A stretch of DNA of 64,000 nucleotides from assembly GCF_000429825.1 (NCBI RefSeq), contig NZ_AUCP01000013.1, forward strand, positions 52,033-116,032, written 5' to 3'. Shown here one piece after another: positions 9,618 to 19,504 of the stretch. Both the position numbers and the translations under genes were made by a program. Below the pieces are notes generated by a model, which worked only from the letters and a program-made list of their open reading frames with translations, had not been told where the DNA came from and ran no database searches. This DNA is from Cohnella thermotolerans DSM 17683 (lineage in GTDB: Bacteria; Bacillota; Bacilli; Paenibacillales; Paenibacillaceae). The first letter of the stretch is position 1; every line of letters starts with the position of its first letter.

Positions 9618-10931
9618 TTATACCTCCATGACGAGCAGCTCGGGATCGGCGAGCAGCTGTTTAATGTAGTTCAAGAAGTTCTGGGCGGTTGCGCCGTCGA
9701 TGATGCGGTGGTCGAAGCTGAGCGACAGTGCCATCACTTGCGCCGGAACGATCTCGCCGTTCTTGATGACCGGCTTCTCGGAGATGCGGCCGGTGCCGAG
9801 AATGGCGACTTCCGGGAAGTTGATGATCGGCGTGAAGAACATGCCGCCGGCCGAGCCGATGTTCGTAATCGTAATCGTGCTGCCTTTGATCTCGTTCGGC
9901 GCGAGCTTGCCTTCGCGGCCGCGGGATGCGAGATCGCGGATCTCGTTCGCGATCGTCCAGATGTTCTTGCGGTCCGCGTCGAAGACGACCGGGACGATGA
10001 GGCCGTTGTCCGTGTCGGTCGCAATGCCGATGTTGTAATACTTCTTGTAGACGATTTCGTTTGCCGCTTCGTCGATCGTGGCGTTCAAAGCCGGGAATTC
10101 GCGGCAGGCCGCGACGAGCGCCTTGACGATGAACGGCAGATAGGTCAGCTTGACGCCTTTCTTCTCGGCGACCGGCTTGGAGCGGCTGCGCAGCGCGACG
10201 AGTGCGGAGACGTCGACTTCGTCCATCAAGGTGACGTGCGGAGCGGTATAAGCCGATTTGACCATTGCGTTCGCGATCGCCTTGCGGATGCCCTTGAACG
10301 GCACGCGCTCCTCGACGCCCGGGCCCGCTTGAACGGCGCGGGCGGCCGGAGCGGGCGCGGCTTGTCCGCCTGCGGCTGCGGCTTCCGGCGCTTGCGCGGG
10401 CGCGCCGCCGGCCGCGAACGCGAGCACGTCTTCGCGCGTAATGCGGCCGTTCTTGCCGGTGCCGGGCACGTCGGCGATAGCGACGCCCTTCTCGCGGGCG
10501 AGCTTCCGCACGCTCGGCGTGGCGAGCACGAGCGCTTTGTCGGCAGGCTTAGCCGCAGCGGCCGGTTGCGCTTGGGCAGCTTCGGCCGCCGGCGCTTGCG
10601 CAGGTTGGCCTTGCGTATCGGCGCCGCCCTGCGGCGCATTGCCTTGAGCCGATTGCGCTTCGGAAGCGTGAATCGAATCCGGCAGCTCGCCTTCGGCCTC
10701 GATGACGGCGACGACTTCGCCGACATGCATGACTTGGCCGTCCTTGCCGAACACCTCAAGCACTTTGCCGTTCACCGGACAAGGAACTTCCACGATCGCC
10801 TTGTCGTTCTGAACTTCCATAATGATATCTTCGTCCGTCACCGTCTGGCCCGGCGCAATGTGCATTTTGACGATTTCGCCTTCATGCAAGCCTTCGCCGA
10901 GCTCCGGGAAGCGATATTCGAATCGAGCCAC
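9618..10931 (-). CDS. pdhC: pyruvate dehydrogenase E2, dihydrolipoamide acetyltransferase
   Basis: 437 residues. One N-terminal lipoyl domain (about 1-76) with the lipoyl-lysine in [13 protein letters not shown], an Ala/Pro/Gln-rich linker (about 80-125), an E3/E1-binding domain (about 130-166, [19 protein letters not shown]) and a second Ala-rich linker. The catalytic domain (about 205-437) contains the DHRIIDGA motif with active-site His and Asp. It forms the core of the complex and transfers acetyl groups to CoA. The start codon is GTG 10931, with AGGAGG seven bases upstream. Confidence 0.96.
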   Translation of the reverse strand: MARFEYRFPELGEGLHEGEIVKMHIAPGQTVTDEDIIMEVQNDKAIVEVPCPVNGKVLEVFGKDGQVMHVGEVVAVIEAEGELPDSIHASEAQSAQGNAPQGGADTQGQPAQAPAAEAAQAQPAAAAKPADKALVLATPSVRKLAREKGVAIADVPGTGKNGRITREDVLAFAAGGAPAQAPEAAAAGGQAAPAPAARAVQAGPGVEERVPFKGIRKAIANAMVKSAYTAPHVTLMDEVDVSALVALRSRSKPVAEKKGVKLTYLPFIVKALVAACREFPALNATIDEAANEIVYKKYYNIGIATDTDNGLIVPVVFDADRKNIWTIANEIRDLASRGREGKLAPNEIKGSTITITNIGSAGGMFFTPIINFPEVAILGTGRISEKPVIKNGEIVPAQVMALSLSFDHRIIDGATAQNFLNYIKQLLADPELLVMEV

Positions 10932-10950
10932 GTCGAATCCTCCTGTCTAG

Positions 10951-11928
10951 TTAGAACTGCAGCACTTCGTTAACTTTCTTCACGATGCGGGCCGGCGTCG
11001 GCAGCCATGCGTCCTCGATTTGGGCGAACGGATAAACCGTGTCCGGAGCGGCGCAGCGCAACACCGGCGCTTCCAGATGGAGGATCGCCTTCTCGTTGAT
11101 CTGGGCGATAATTTCCGCGGCGGCCCCTGCGGACTTCTGGGCTTCCTGCACGACGATCGCCCGGTTCGTCTTCTGGATGGAGGCGACGATCGTGTCGATG
11201 TCAAGCGGCTGCAGCGTGCGCAGATCGATAATCTCGGCCTTGATGCCGTTCTTCTCGAGCTCGTCCGCCGCCTTCTGCGCCGTATGGACCATCAGGCCGT
11301 AGGCGATGATCGTCACGTCCGTCCCTTCGCGAACGACTTTGGCTTTGCCGATCGGCACAGTGTATTCGCCTTCCGGCACTTCGTCGCGGAACGCGCGGTA
11401 TAAGTTCAAATGCTCCATGAAGAAGACCGGATCGTTGTCGCGGATCGCGGAAATGAGCAAGCCTTTGGCATCGTAAGGATTGGAAGGCACGATCACCTTG
11501 ATGCCCGGCGTCTGGATGGCCAAGCCTTCCAAGGAATCCGTATGCAGCTCCGCCGCCTTGACGCCGCCGCCGAACGGCGTGCGGAACACGATCGGCGCGT
11601 TGTAGCGGCCGCCGGAGCGGTAGCGCATGCGCGCGGCTTGAACGAACATTTGGTCGAGCGCTTCGAAGATGAAGCCGACGAACTGAATTTCAGCGATCGG
11701 ACGGAACCCCTGGGTGCCAAGACCGACGGCCAGGCCGCCGATGGCGGATTCGGCGAGCGGCGTATCGAACACGCGATGTTCGCCGAATTCGGCTTGAAGC
11801 CCTTCCGTCGCCCGGAACACGCCGCCGACATGGCCGACGTCCTCGCCGAAGATGAGCACGTTCGGGTCGCGCTTCAGCTCGACCCGCATTGCGTCTTTAA
11901 TGGCCTCGATCATATTCATTTGTGCCAT
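10951..11928 (-). CDS. pdhB: pyruvate dehydrogenase E1 component, beta subunit
   Basis: 325 residues, standard for PdhB. Visible blocks are [36 protein letters not shown], the [19 protein letters not shown] region lining the active site, and the C-terminal [17 protein letters not shown]. With PdhA it makes the alpha2-beta2 thiamine-diphosphate enzyme that decarboxylates pyruvate. It sits 45 bases after pdhA and 19 bases before pdhC on the same strand. Confidence 0.97.
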   Translation of the reverse strand: MAQMNMIEAIKDAMRVELKRDPNVLIFGEDVGHVGGVFRATEGLQAEFGEHRVFDTPLAESAIGGLAVGLGTQGFRPIAEIQFVGFIFEALDQMFVQAARMRYRSGGRYNAPIVFRTPFGGGVKAAELHTDSLEGLAIQTPGIKVIVPSNPYDAKGLLISAIRDNDPVFFMEHLNLYRAFRDEVPEGEYTVPIGKAKVVREGTDVTIIAYGLMVHTAQKAADELEKNGIKAEIIDLRTLQPLDIDTIVASIQKTNRAIVVQEAQKSAGAAAEIIAQINEKAILHLEAPVLRCAAPDTVYPFAQIEDAWLPTPARIVKKVNEVLQF

Positions 11929-11973
11929 GCTGCTAACTCTCCCATCTATGGTTTATCAGCTTCGTTGATTGGC

Positions 11974-13080
<1,107 letters not shown>

Positions 13081-13125
13081 TCACCTCGTCTAGAATTGTG
13101 GAAGAGGGCTTTCTGTTATAGAATT

Positions 13126-13155
13126 ATTATAGCTCTGTATGACTCATTTGGTCAA
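13126..13155 (-). promoter_or_regulatory. sigma-A type promoter of the pdh operon
   Basis: Minus strand: -35 TTGACC and -10 TATAAT separated by 18 bases, about 50 bases ahead of pdhA. Immediately upstream of the -35 (13155-13177) lies a perfect inverted repeat AAGCAAAA-7-TTTTGCTT in AT-rich DNA, a possible regulator site. It does not match a CcpA cre box. Confidence 0.75.
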
Positions 13156-13177
13156 AGCAAAATAGCCATTTTTGCTT

Positions 13178-13455
13178 ATTTTACTTTGATTCTTGCTTGC
13201 GTTTGTTTATAGTACAGAATTCGTTTTTGAGTAAAACAGGGTGATACAAACGAGAGGGACGGCGTGCTGCAATTCGCATCGTGACAACGATTTCACGAGC
13301 TTGTTCGCCCCGCTTGGACGTGTCGCATTCCGCCTTCCGGGCCGGATGGCTAACACGAACGAGGGCGGAACCGAACCCGCACCCGCCTTCCCTATGTTGT
13401 GCCCATGCGGGCCTCCAGCCATACCCTACAGACAGCAAAGAGAGGATGTTGTCCG
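13178..13455. other. intergenic region with no gene seen
   Basis: Divergent spacer between the pdh promoter and the esterase gene. The first 50 bases are AT-rich; the rest is GC-rich. Short frames here have no ribosome-binding sites and no recognisable protein features. It must hold the promoter of the esterase gene, but no clear -35/-10 pair stands out. Confidence 0.4.
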
Positions 13456-14202
13456 ATGACCGACGATCGCCTGTTCAAACGCACCATTGTCCGGCACGAA
13501 GTGCCGAGCCGCTATTTGCCCGAAGGAAAAAGAACGATTCGCGTCTACCTTCCGCCCGGCTACCAGGAGCTGCTTAGCTATCCGGTCGTCTATTGCCAAG
13601 ACGGCGAAGATTTCTTCAACTTCGGACGGATCGCGACGATCGCGCAGAAGCTGATCCTGGAAGACGGCTGGGAGCCGTTCGTCATCGTGGGCGTCGACGT
13701 GGACAAGAAGCTCCGGACGTCCGAGTACATGCGGGGCGGAGAGCGCCACGAGGCCTATGTGCGGTTTTTCACTCTGGAACTCGTTCCGTTCGTCGAACAA
13801 AATACGGCCGTCCGCAGGAAGCCGGAGGAGCGGCTGCTCGCCGGCGATTCGCTCGGGGGCGCCGTCAGCCTCTCCATCGCCATCGAGAGGCCCGATCTGT
13901 TCACGCGCGTCCTGTCGCTGTCCGGCGCTTATTACGAAGGCTCCATCGCCCAAATCCGGGCGGCGTCCGATCTGTCCGGCTTGTCCGTCTGGATGACGGT
14001 CGGCCTTCAGGAGAACGCCTACGAGACCGACCACGGCACGTTCAACTTCGTGGAGCTGAACCGGTTCGCCCGCCGGATGCTGGAGCAGCGCGGCGCGTAT
14101 ATCGATTACCGCGAGAAAAACGGCGAGCACAAATGGGGCTTCTGGCAATCCGAACTGCCCGAAGCGCTCGGCGCGTTTCTCGGACCGTCGGCGCATATGT
14201 GA
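13456..14202 (+). CDS. alpha/beta-hydrolase of the esterase D/Fes-like family
   Basis: 248 residues. A central PVVYCQDGEDFFNFGR and the nucleophile elbow GDSLGG (Ser within LLAGDSLGGAVSLS) mark an esterase of the YbbA/Fes group; a C-terminal HKWGFWQSELPEAL supplies the likely catalytic His. The substrate is unknown. Start ATG 13456 is taken because the family begins near VRHEVPSRYL and AGAGAGG lies upstream; a longer frame to 13399 lacks support. There is no signal peptide, so it is cytoplasmic. Monocistronic, with its own terminator. Confidence 0.8.
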   Translation: MTDDRLFKRTIVRHEVPSRYLPEGKRTIRVYLPPGYQELLSYPVVYCQDGEDFFNFGRIATIAQKLILEDGWEPFVIVGVDVDKKLRTSEYMRGGERHEAYVRFFTLELVPFVEQNTAVRRKPEERLLAGDSLGGAVSLSIAIERPDLFTRVLSLSGAYYEGSIAQIRAASDLSGLSVWMTVGLQENAYETDHGTFNFVELNRFARRMLEQRGAYIDYREKNGEHKWGFWQSELPEALGAFLGPSAHM

Positions 14203-14212
14203 GACGATAAGA

Positions 14213-14260
14213 AAGAACGCCTTCGCGAACCGGGACGCGGCCGGTGGCGAAGGCGTTCTT
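14213..14260. terminator. terminator between converging genes
   Basis: Long stem AAGAACGCCTTCGC pairing with GCGAAGGCGTTCTT around a 20-base loop. It lies between the esterase (+) and the phosphatase (-) genes. Confidence 0.75.
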
Positions 14261-14290
14261 GCATGCCGGCGGCGGACACCGCTTGGCGGC

Positions 14291-14770
14291 TTACTCCCCG
14301 CCCGCAAGCCGGCTTTCGATCCGCTTGACGAGCCGCGAGCATCCTTCCCGCACCATCTCGTACACCTCTTCAAAGTTGCCGGTATAGTAGGGATCCGGGA
14401 CGTCATCGACTCCGAGCTCGGGCACCAGCGTCAGGAAGCGAATCACTTCCGCCCGCGCGCCGGGTCCGATGACCGCGCGAATATCCCGTTCGTTGCGGCC
14501 GTCCATCGCGACGATCAAGTCGTACCGGTCCCCGTCCTCCCGCCGCAATTGACTTGCCGTCATCCCTTCGTAGGAGATGCCGTGGCGTTTCAGCAGCTTG
14601 CGGGTTCCTTCGTGCGGGGGCCGGCCGATATGCCAGTCCCCCGTTCCCGCCGAACCGACCTCCACCCGATCGCCGAGCCCCGCTTCCCGAAGTTGATGCC
14701 GAAGCACCGCTTCCGCCATCGGGGAGCGGCAAATGTTGCCCAGACAAACGAATAACACGCGATAAGTCAT
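14291..14770 (-). CDS. low-molecular-weight protein-tyrosine phosphatase
   Basis: 159 residues. The P-loop CLGNICRSP (Cys-X5-Arg-Ser) lies close to the N-terminus (VLFVCLGNICRSPMAEA), and the general-acid Asp is in VDDVPDPYYTG, both diagnostic for the LMW-PTP fold (B. subtilis YwlE/YfkJ group). YwlE acts on phosphoarginine; the sequence alone does not separate the two activities here. ATG 14770 has GAAAGG upstream and overlaps the stop of the TRIC-type gene by 4 bases, so they are co-translated. Confidence 0.92.
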   Translation of the reverse strand: MTYRVLFVCLGNICRSPMAEAVLRHQLREAGLGDRVEVGSAGTGDWHIGRPPHEGTRKLLKRHGISYEGMTASQLRREDGDRYDLIVAMDGRNERDIRAVIGPGARAEVIRFLTLVPELGVDDVPDPYYTGNFEEVYEMVREGCSRLVKRIESRLAGGE

Positions 14771-15408
14771 GTCGAACCATCCTTTCGGTTGCTTGGAACC
14801 GGCCGCAAGGACCGCCTCGGCAGCTTCCACTTATAATGAACGGATAGCATCCGGAACGTCACGACGAGCAGGAAAAGAACAAACAGCTCCCACGTCCCCG
14901 AGACGCGCCCGAGCCCGACCGCAAAACCCGCCCCGAGCGCCCATACGGCGTAAATTTCGTCGCGAAGCACGAGCGGCTTGCGGCCCGCCATAATGTCCCG
15001 AATCATGCCGCCGCCGATGCCGGTCAGCATGGCGGCCACGGTAACCGCGTTCAAGGGGAGCTTCGCTTCGACGGCGTAGAGCGCGCCCTGAATCGCGAAG
15101 GCGGACAAACCGATCGCGTCGAAAAACGCCTCCGCCCTCTTCCAATGTTGAATCCAGGCGACCGGCAAAATAAAGACGATAAAAATCGATATCGTCGCCG
15201 TATTGAGGAACAGACTTTGATTCCACAGCGTCGTGACCGGAGCGCCGATCAGCAGATTGCGCACGACGCCGCCTCCGAAGGCCGTAACGAGCCCGAGCAC
15301 GAATACGCCGAGAATATCGTATTCTTCCTCCATGGCCACGATCGCCCCGCTGACCGCGAACGCGATCGTACCGATCAAGCTGAACAGGTGAAACATGTCC
15401 CAATGCAA
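14767..15408 (-). CDS. TRIC-family (UPF0126/YvgT-like) cation channel
   Basis: About 213 residues with seven hydrophobic helices and two repeats carrying the family motif (AFGGGVVRNLLIG at about 43-55 and GIGGGMIRDIMAG in the second half). The family forms trimeric intracellular cation channels, mainly for K+. The frame can start at TTG 15408 or ATG 15396 (MFHLFSLIGT); neither has a strong ribosome-binding site. It overlaps the phosphatase gene by four bases. Confidence 0.85.
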   Translation of the reverse strand: MHWDMFHLFSLIGTIAFAVSGAIVAMEEEYDILGVFVLGLVTAFGGGVVRNLLIGAPVTTLWNQSLFLNTATISIFIVFILPVAWIQHWKRAEAFFDAIGLSAFAIQGALYAVEAKLPLNAVTVAAMLTGIGGGMIRDIMAGRKPLVLRDEIYAVWALGAGFAVGLGRVSGTWELFVLFLLVVTFRMLSVHYKWKLPRRSLRPVPSNRKDGST

Positions 15409-15612
15409 CGAATCCGCCCCGCTTTTCCTTTATAACCGCTATAACCGCCGAATCCGACCATACCTGCCGAAATTCCGCAAATTATCCCTATTGTATCGGC
15501 TCGAATTCGAGCTTCGCAACTGTTTTTGTTCTTCGCATCGGCGCCGCTTCCGCGTTATACTGTTGGAGATGCCGGACAACCGGCAACGGCGCACCAAGGA
15601 GGATTTCATCCC

Positions 15613-16272
15613 ATGACGAATGCGGCGCAAACGCGCGCTTTGATTTTTACCGGAGGGCGCCTCGGGGATTGGGCGCCGCCCCTTATCCGTCCCGGCGACT
15701 TCCTGATCGGAGCGGATCGGGGCGCGCTGTTCCTGATCGAGCGGGGATTCGCGCCCCATCTGGCGGTCGGGGACTTCGATTCGATCCGTCCCGACCAGCT
15801 CGCCGCCGTCCGCGAAGCGGCGCTCGAATGCAAAACGTTCGATGCCGCCGACAAAGATTGGACCGACACCGAGCTCGCTTTGCGCGAGGCCATCGCCAGA
15901 GGCTGCCGGAATGTCGTCATCGTCGGCGGCCTCGGCACCCGGTTCGACCATAGCCTGGCCAACGTTCATCTGCTCCGGCTCGCCGCGGACGCATCCGTCT
16001 CGGCGGCGCTGGCCGACGAGCATAACGAAATCCGCCTCCTCTCCGGACCGAACGTCTGCCGGGTGGAAGCGGACCCCCGCTATCCGAATATTTCGCTGCT
16101 GCCCCTGACCCCGGAGGCGTCGGGCATTACGCTGAACGGTTTTGTTTACCCGCTGCGGAACGCCACGCTGCGCATCGGCATGTCGCTCGGCATCAGCAAC
16201 AGGCTGGCGGATCCGGAAGGCACGATCGCCCTCGGCGAAGGACAGCTTCTCGTCATCCGCAGCCGGGATTGA
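15613..16272 (+). CDS. thiN: thiamine pyrophosphokinase
   Basis: 219 residues. Motifs of ThiN/TPK: GADRGALFLIERG, the metal-binding VGDFDSI, DWTDTELALREAI and GGLGTRFDHSLANVHLL, plus the C-terminal thiamine-binding domain ending SNRLADPEGTIALGEGQ. It transfers pyrophosphate from ATP to thiamine. ATG 15613 has AAGGAGG upstream. It is divergent from the TRIC gene and converges on the PhnP-like gene; the B. subtilis rpe-thiN neighbourhood is not seen here. Confidence 0.93.
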   Translation: MTNAAQTRALIFTGGRLGDWAPPLIRPGDFLIGADRGALFLIERGFAPHLAVGDFDSIRPDQLAAVREAALECKTFDAADKDWTDTELALREAIARGCRNVVIVGGLGTRFDHSLANVHLLRLAADASVSAALADEHNEIRLLSGPNVCRVEADPRYPNISLLPLTPEASGITLNGFVYPLRNATLRIGMSLGISNRLADPEGTIALGEGQLLVIRSRD

Positions 16273-16278
16273 CGCGGC

Positions 16279-17055
16279 TTACAGCTCGACGATGAGTCCC
16301 TCGCGGGCGAAGCGGATGCCGGCGGGCAGGCCGTAATCCTTCCTCAAGTCGATATCGTGCGACAGATGGGTGAATATCGCCTGTTCCGCCCCGACCTCTT
16401 CCGCAAGCTTTAGGCCTTCGCGGACGTCGTAGAGCGACCGGGTTTCCCGCGGATACGGCTCCTCGTAGAAGCTCGTGCCGAGCACGAGCAGCTCGAGGCC
16501 GCGAAGGGGCGCTTTCTCGGCTTCGGACAGGTCGAACGAATCCGGGCAATAAGCCCAAGCCCGTCCGCTGCCGTCTTGCCTTTGGAAGCGGTAGGCGTAG
16601 GCGAACCCGTTTTTCCCGTGATTTACCTTCCAAGGCTGGACGCTCCAGCCGCCATAGCTCCAGCCGCCGTCGACGGCGATCATGCGGAACCGGCTTTCGA
16701 GCCAGGGGAACCGCTGAACGACTTCCGCCAGCACTTCGCTTGGGGCGCGGAGGTCCGCCGTCTCCTCCCGCCAACGGCAACCGTCGGCCCATTCCACCAA
16801 GCCGCCGATATGGTCGAAGTGCGCATGGGTCAGGAGCCCATGCCTGACGCTTCTTACGCCAAGCTTCTCCATCTGCGTCCGCCAATCCGGCCCGCAGTCG
16901 ACCAGTAGCGGCTCTTCCCCTTCGCTTTCCAGCCAGATCGAAGGACGAAGCCTTACGTTCAGCCCCGTCGTCCTCGCTTCCTTGCATACGTCGCAATCGC
17001 AATAAACTCTCGGCGTGCCGAGCGAATCTCCGTTGCCCAGAAACGTTATTTTCAT
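16279..17055 (-). CDS. PhnP-like metallo-beta-lactamase-fold hydrolase
   Basis: 258 residues starting MKITFLGNGDSLGTPRVYCDC, which resembles PhnP cyclic phosphodiesterases. It has the metal motif THAHFDHIGG and a later FTHLSHDID. A pair of cysteines near the N-terminus (CDCDVC) matches the zinc site of PhnP-type proteins. It probably acts on phosphodiester or cyclic-phosphate substrates, but no phosphonate genes are nearby. ATG 17055 is chosen from homology; a longer frame to 17178 crosses the next gene. Confidence 0.8.
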   Translation of the reverse strand: MKITFLGNGDSLGTPRVYCDCDVCKEARTTGLNVRLRPSIWLESEGEEPLLVDCGPDWRTQMEKLGVRSVRHGLLTHAHFDHIGGLVEWADGCRWREETADLRAPSEVLAEVVQRFPWLESRFRMIAVDGGWSYGGWSVQPWKVNHGKNGFAYAYRFQRQDGSGRAWAYCPDSFDLSEAEKAPLRGLELLVLGTSFYEEPYPRETRSLYDVREGLKLAEEVGAEQAIFTHLSHDIDLRKDYGLPAGIRFAREGLIVEL

Positions 17056-17081
17056 GCCTAGAACCGTTCGCTCCCTACCCT

Positions 17082-17762
17082 TTAAATCGGCAGCAGCGCG
17101 ACGCTCTCCCGCGCCTCCAGCGCCTGCATCATCTCTTCCCACTCCCGCGGCTTGTTCGGCAGCGCCGAATAATACCACCGCAGGAAGCGGCTCGGCAGCG
17201 AGGAAGGAAGCGCAGTCAGCGAGTCGTCCGCCGGACGGAAGCAGAAATCGAGACCTCTCACGGCCTTGCCTTCGTGGTCCCAGGACGGGTGAACGTAATC
17301 GATATCGAGCTTGCGGAAGCCGAGATGGGACAGCACTTCGCGCCGCACGACCGGATTCATCGGCTGCAAGCTGCCGAAGCTGTGCGACGCCGCCGCTTCG
17401 GTCCCGGGATCGTAAATTTCGGCGAACATGCCGAGCGACGTCGTGCCGGATTCGCGCTCCAACTGCCGAAGGTGCTTCTCCCTTTCCACGAGCAGGAAGC
17501 GCCCGATGCCCAGCCCGGCTCGGCCGATTATCGTAAAGTCGGTCATCGCCACCTGCAGCTCGGGCCGGTAACGATACTCGGTCGCTCCGACCACTTCGCC
17601 GTCAAGCACGGCTGCGTACACTTGAATGGTCGGGTCCTCCAGCGGCTCCTTCCACAGCTCGAACGCTAGCACTTCCTCCGGCGGGAACACTTCGCCCATC
17701 AGCTTGTGCATTTTCGCGAAATAAGGGTCGTCCACGGACGTGATTTTCCGGTATTCCAACAT
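17082..17762 (-). CDS. GNAT-family N-acetyltransferase
   Basis: 226 residues starting MLEYRKITSVDDPYFAKMHKLM. The GNAT core is visible around YAAVLDGEVVGATEYRY and GRAGLGIGRFLL (acetyl-CoA-binding loop), followed by an extended C-terminal region with a conserved SHLGFRKLDIDYVHP. The substrate is unknown. AAGGAG lies about 12 bases before ATG 17762. It sits 26 bases upstream of the PhnP-like gene and probably shares its transcript. Confidence 0.75.
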   Translation of the reverse strand: MLEYRKITSVDDPYFAKMHKLMGEVFPPEEVLAFELWKEPLEDPTIQVYAAVLDGEVVGATEYRYRPELQVAMTDFTIIGRAGLGIGRFLLVEREKHLRQLERESGTTSLGMFAEIYDPGTEAAASHSFGSLQPMNPVVRREVLSHLGFRKLDIDYVHPSWDHEGKAVRGLDFCFRPADDSLTALPSSLPSRFLRWYYSALPNKPREWEEMMQALEARESVALLPI

Positions 17763-17922
17763 GCGCTGCTCATCTCCTTGCAATTATCTGTCCTGTCATG
17801 CAATAACGCTGTCTTTTACTTTCAGATTCGCCAACGTGATCGACCCGGAAATTTGGAACACCAACGTTCTGAAGCCTCTTATGTACTGGCGCTGAGGCTC
17901 GTTTTTGCTTGAAGTGCGGGCG

Positions 17923-18588
17923 TCATTCATGGGCCGCAAACGGATTTCTCCATTCCATGAGCGCCGCGTTGTTCCCGGATTCCTCGTCCTCCAAATAGTC
18001 GCGCACGACGCCGACCGGGAGCCGTCCGCATTTGAGCAGGAACGTCAGCACCGGGTCTTTGCATTCGCCCGTCTTTACTTTCTCGACATACTGCTCGGGC
18101 GTCAGGCGATCCGCTACCCGGTGATAACCCGGCATGCGCCCGGCGCCGAGCAGGCGGCGGCAGCCGAGATGGACGACAGTCTCGTACATCGAATGCATGA
18201 GCCAGCGGCCGAGTCCGAAACGGCGATATTCGGGCCTGACGCAGATGTCGACGACATACAGCGTGTCGCCGTCGGGCTCGTGGTTGCGTATGTAGCCGTC
18301 GTCGGTGACGGAAGCCCAATCGTGGCGCTCGTCCCCTCGAAGGGTGCGGCGGAGCGCCGTCATCGAACCGACGATTCGGCCCTCCATTTCCACGCACAAC
18401 GCGCCTTCGGGAAACCGCGTCACGTGTTCGTTCAGCTGCGCTTCGTTCCACCACAGCTCGGACGGATACGGGGGCGGAAAGCACGCCTTCTGCACGTCGA
18501 TCAATCCGGCGAAGTCTTGGCGCCCGTAATTGCGGATGACAGCCGGAACCATGCGTTCGCCATCGGTTGCGATCCAGCTTTTGAACAT
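17923..18588 (-). CDS. GNAT acetyltransferase paired with a nitrilase-family gene
   Basis: 221 residues. The GNAT core includes VEMEGRIVGSMTAL, VDICVRPEYRRFGLGRWLM (motif A, acetyl-CoA) and GCRRLLGAGRMPGYH. GGAGGGG sits five bases before ATG 18588. It lies 29 bases after the nitrilase-family gene on the same strand. In B. subtilis YhcX the equivalent acetyltransferase and carbon-nitrogen hydrolase domains form one protein, so here the fusion is split into two genes that probably still work together on an unknown substrate. Confidence 0.8.
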   Translation of the reverse strand: MFKSWIATDGERMVPAVIRNYGRQDFAGLIDVQKACFPPPYPSELWWNEAQLNEHVTRFPEGALCVEMEGRIVGSMTALRRTLRGDERHDWASVTDDGYIRNHEPDGDTLYVVDICVRPEYRRFGLGRWLMHSMYETVVHLGCRRLLGAGRMPGYHRVADRLTPEQYVEKVKTGECKDPVLTFLLKCGRLPVGVVRDYLEDEESGNNAALMEWRNPFAAHE

Positions 18589-18617
18589 GATGTCCCCTCC
18601 TTCTTCGACCGCGCCGC

Positions 18618-19484
18618 TTAAGCCCAATCCGGGTAAAGGTCCGTGCGCCGGTCGCGCCACGTCGTGACGGAACCCGCCTTCCTCACGTCCTCCAACAGCG
18701 ACAGATCGAGGTCGGCCGTCACGAGCATGTCCGCGTTGATCTCCCCTTCGCACAGAATGCCCCGCGGCGGGAACGGGATGTCGTTCGGCGAGATGACGGC
18801 CGCTTGGCCGTAATTGGCTCGCATGAAGTCGACCTTGCGCAGCGAACCGACGGTGCCGGTCGTTACGATGTAGATCTGGTTCTCCACCGCCCGGGCGTGG
18901 CAGCAATACCGGACACGGTAGAAGCCGTGCCGGTCGTCGGTGCACGAAGGGCAGAACACGACGTCCGCTCCTTGGGCCCGAACGATGCGCACGATCTCCG
19001 GGAATTCGATGTCATAGCAGGTCAGCAAGCCGATCTTGCCGTATTCGGTCTCGAACACCGACACGCCTTCTCCCGGCGACACGTTCCACTCTTCCCGCTC
19101 CGTCGGCGTAATGTGCAGCTTATCCTGCGTAAACACGCGCCCGTCCGGCGCAAACAGAAACGCGGTGTTCCGAAGCTTGTCGCCCGCACGGGTGACATGC
19201 GTCCCACCGACAATGTACATCCCGTATTCCTGCGCCAGGCCGGAGAACAGGGTCCGGTATGCTTCCGTATAATCGGCCAATTCGCCGACGGGCCGGCCTC
19301 GGCCGGTCGTATCGCCGATCGCCAGCAGCGGCGTCGTCACAAATTCCGGGAACAGCACGAATTTCGATCCGTATTCGGAAGCGTTGCGCACGTAATGCTT
19401 CACCTGTTCCTCAAACGCGCCGAAATGTTCGACGTCGCGCAGTTCGAATTGAACCGCCGATACTCTCATCTTCATAATGGCCAT
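18618..19484 (-). CDS. carbon-nitrogen hydrolase (nitrilase superfamily)
   Basis: 288 residues with the complete catalytic triad in family context: Glu in VLFPEFVTTP, Lys in TQDKLHITP and Cys in LLTCYDIEFPE. Other blocks are GGTHVTRAGDKLRN and YIVTTGTVGSL. It belongs to the amidase group represented by the C-terminal half of YhcX. The start could be ATG 19484 or the ATG nine bases downstream; an AAGGATAGG sequence fits either imperfectly. It is co-transcribed with the following GNAT gene. Confidence 0.88.
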   Translation of the reverse strand: MAIMKMRVSAVQFELRDVEHFGAFEEQVKHYVRNASEYGSKFVLFPEFVTTPLLAIGDTTGRGRPVGELADYTEAYRTLFSGLAQEYGMYIVGGTHVTRAGDKLRNTAFLFAPDGRVFTQDKLHITPTEREEWNVSPGEGVSVFETEYGKIGLLTCYDIEFPEIVRIVRAQGADVVFCPSCTDDRHGFYRVRYCCHARAVENQIYIVTTGTVGSLRKVDFMRANYGQAAVISPNDIPFPPRGILCEGEINADMLVTADLDLSLLEDVRKAGSVTTWRDRRTDLYPDWA

Positions 19485-19504
19485 CCTATCCTTCCGTCTA
19501 CTGT

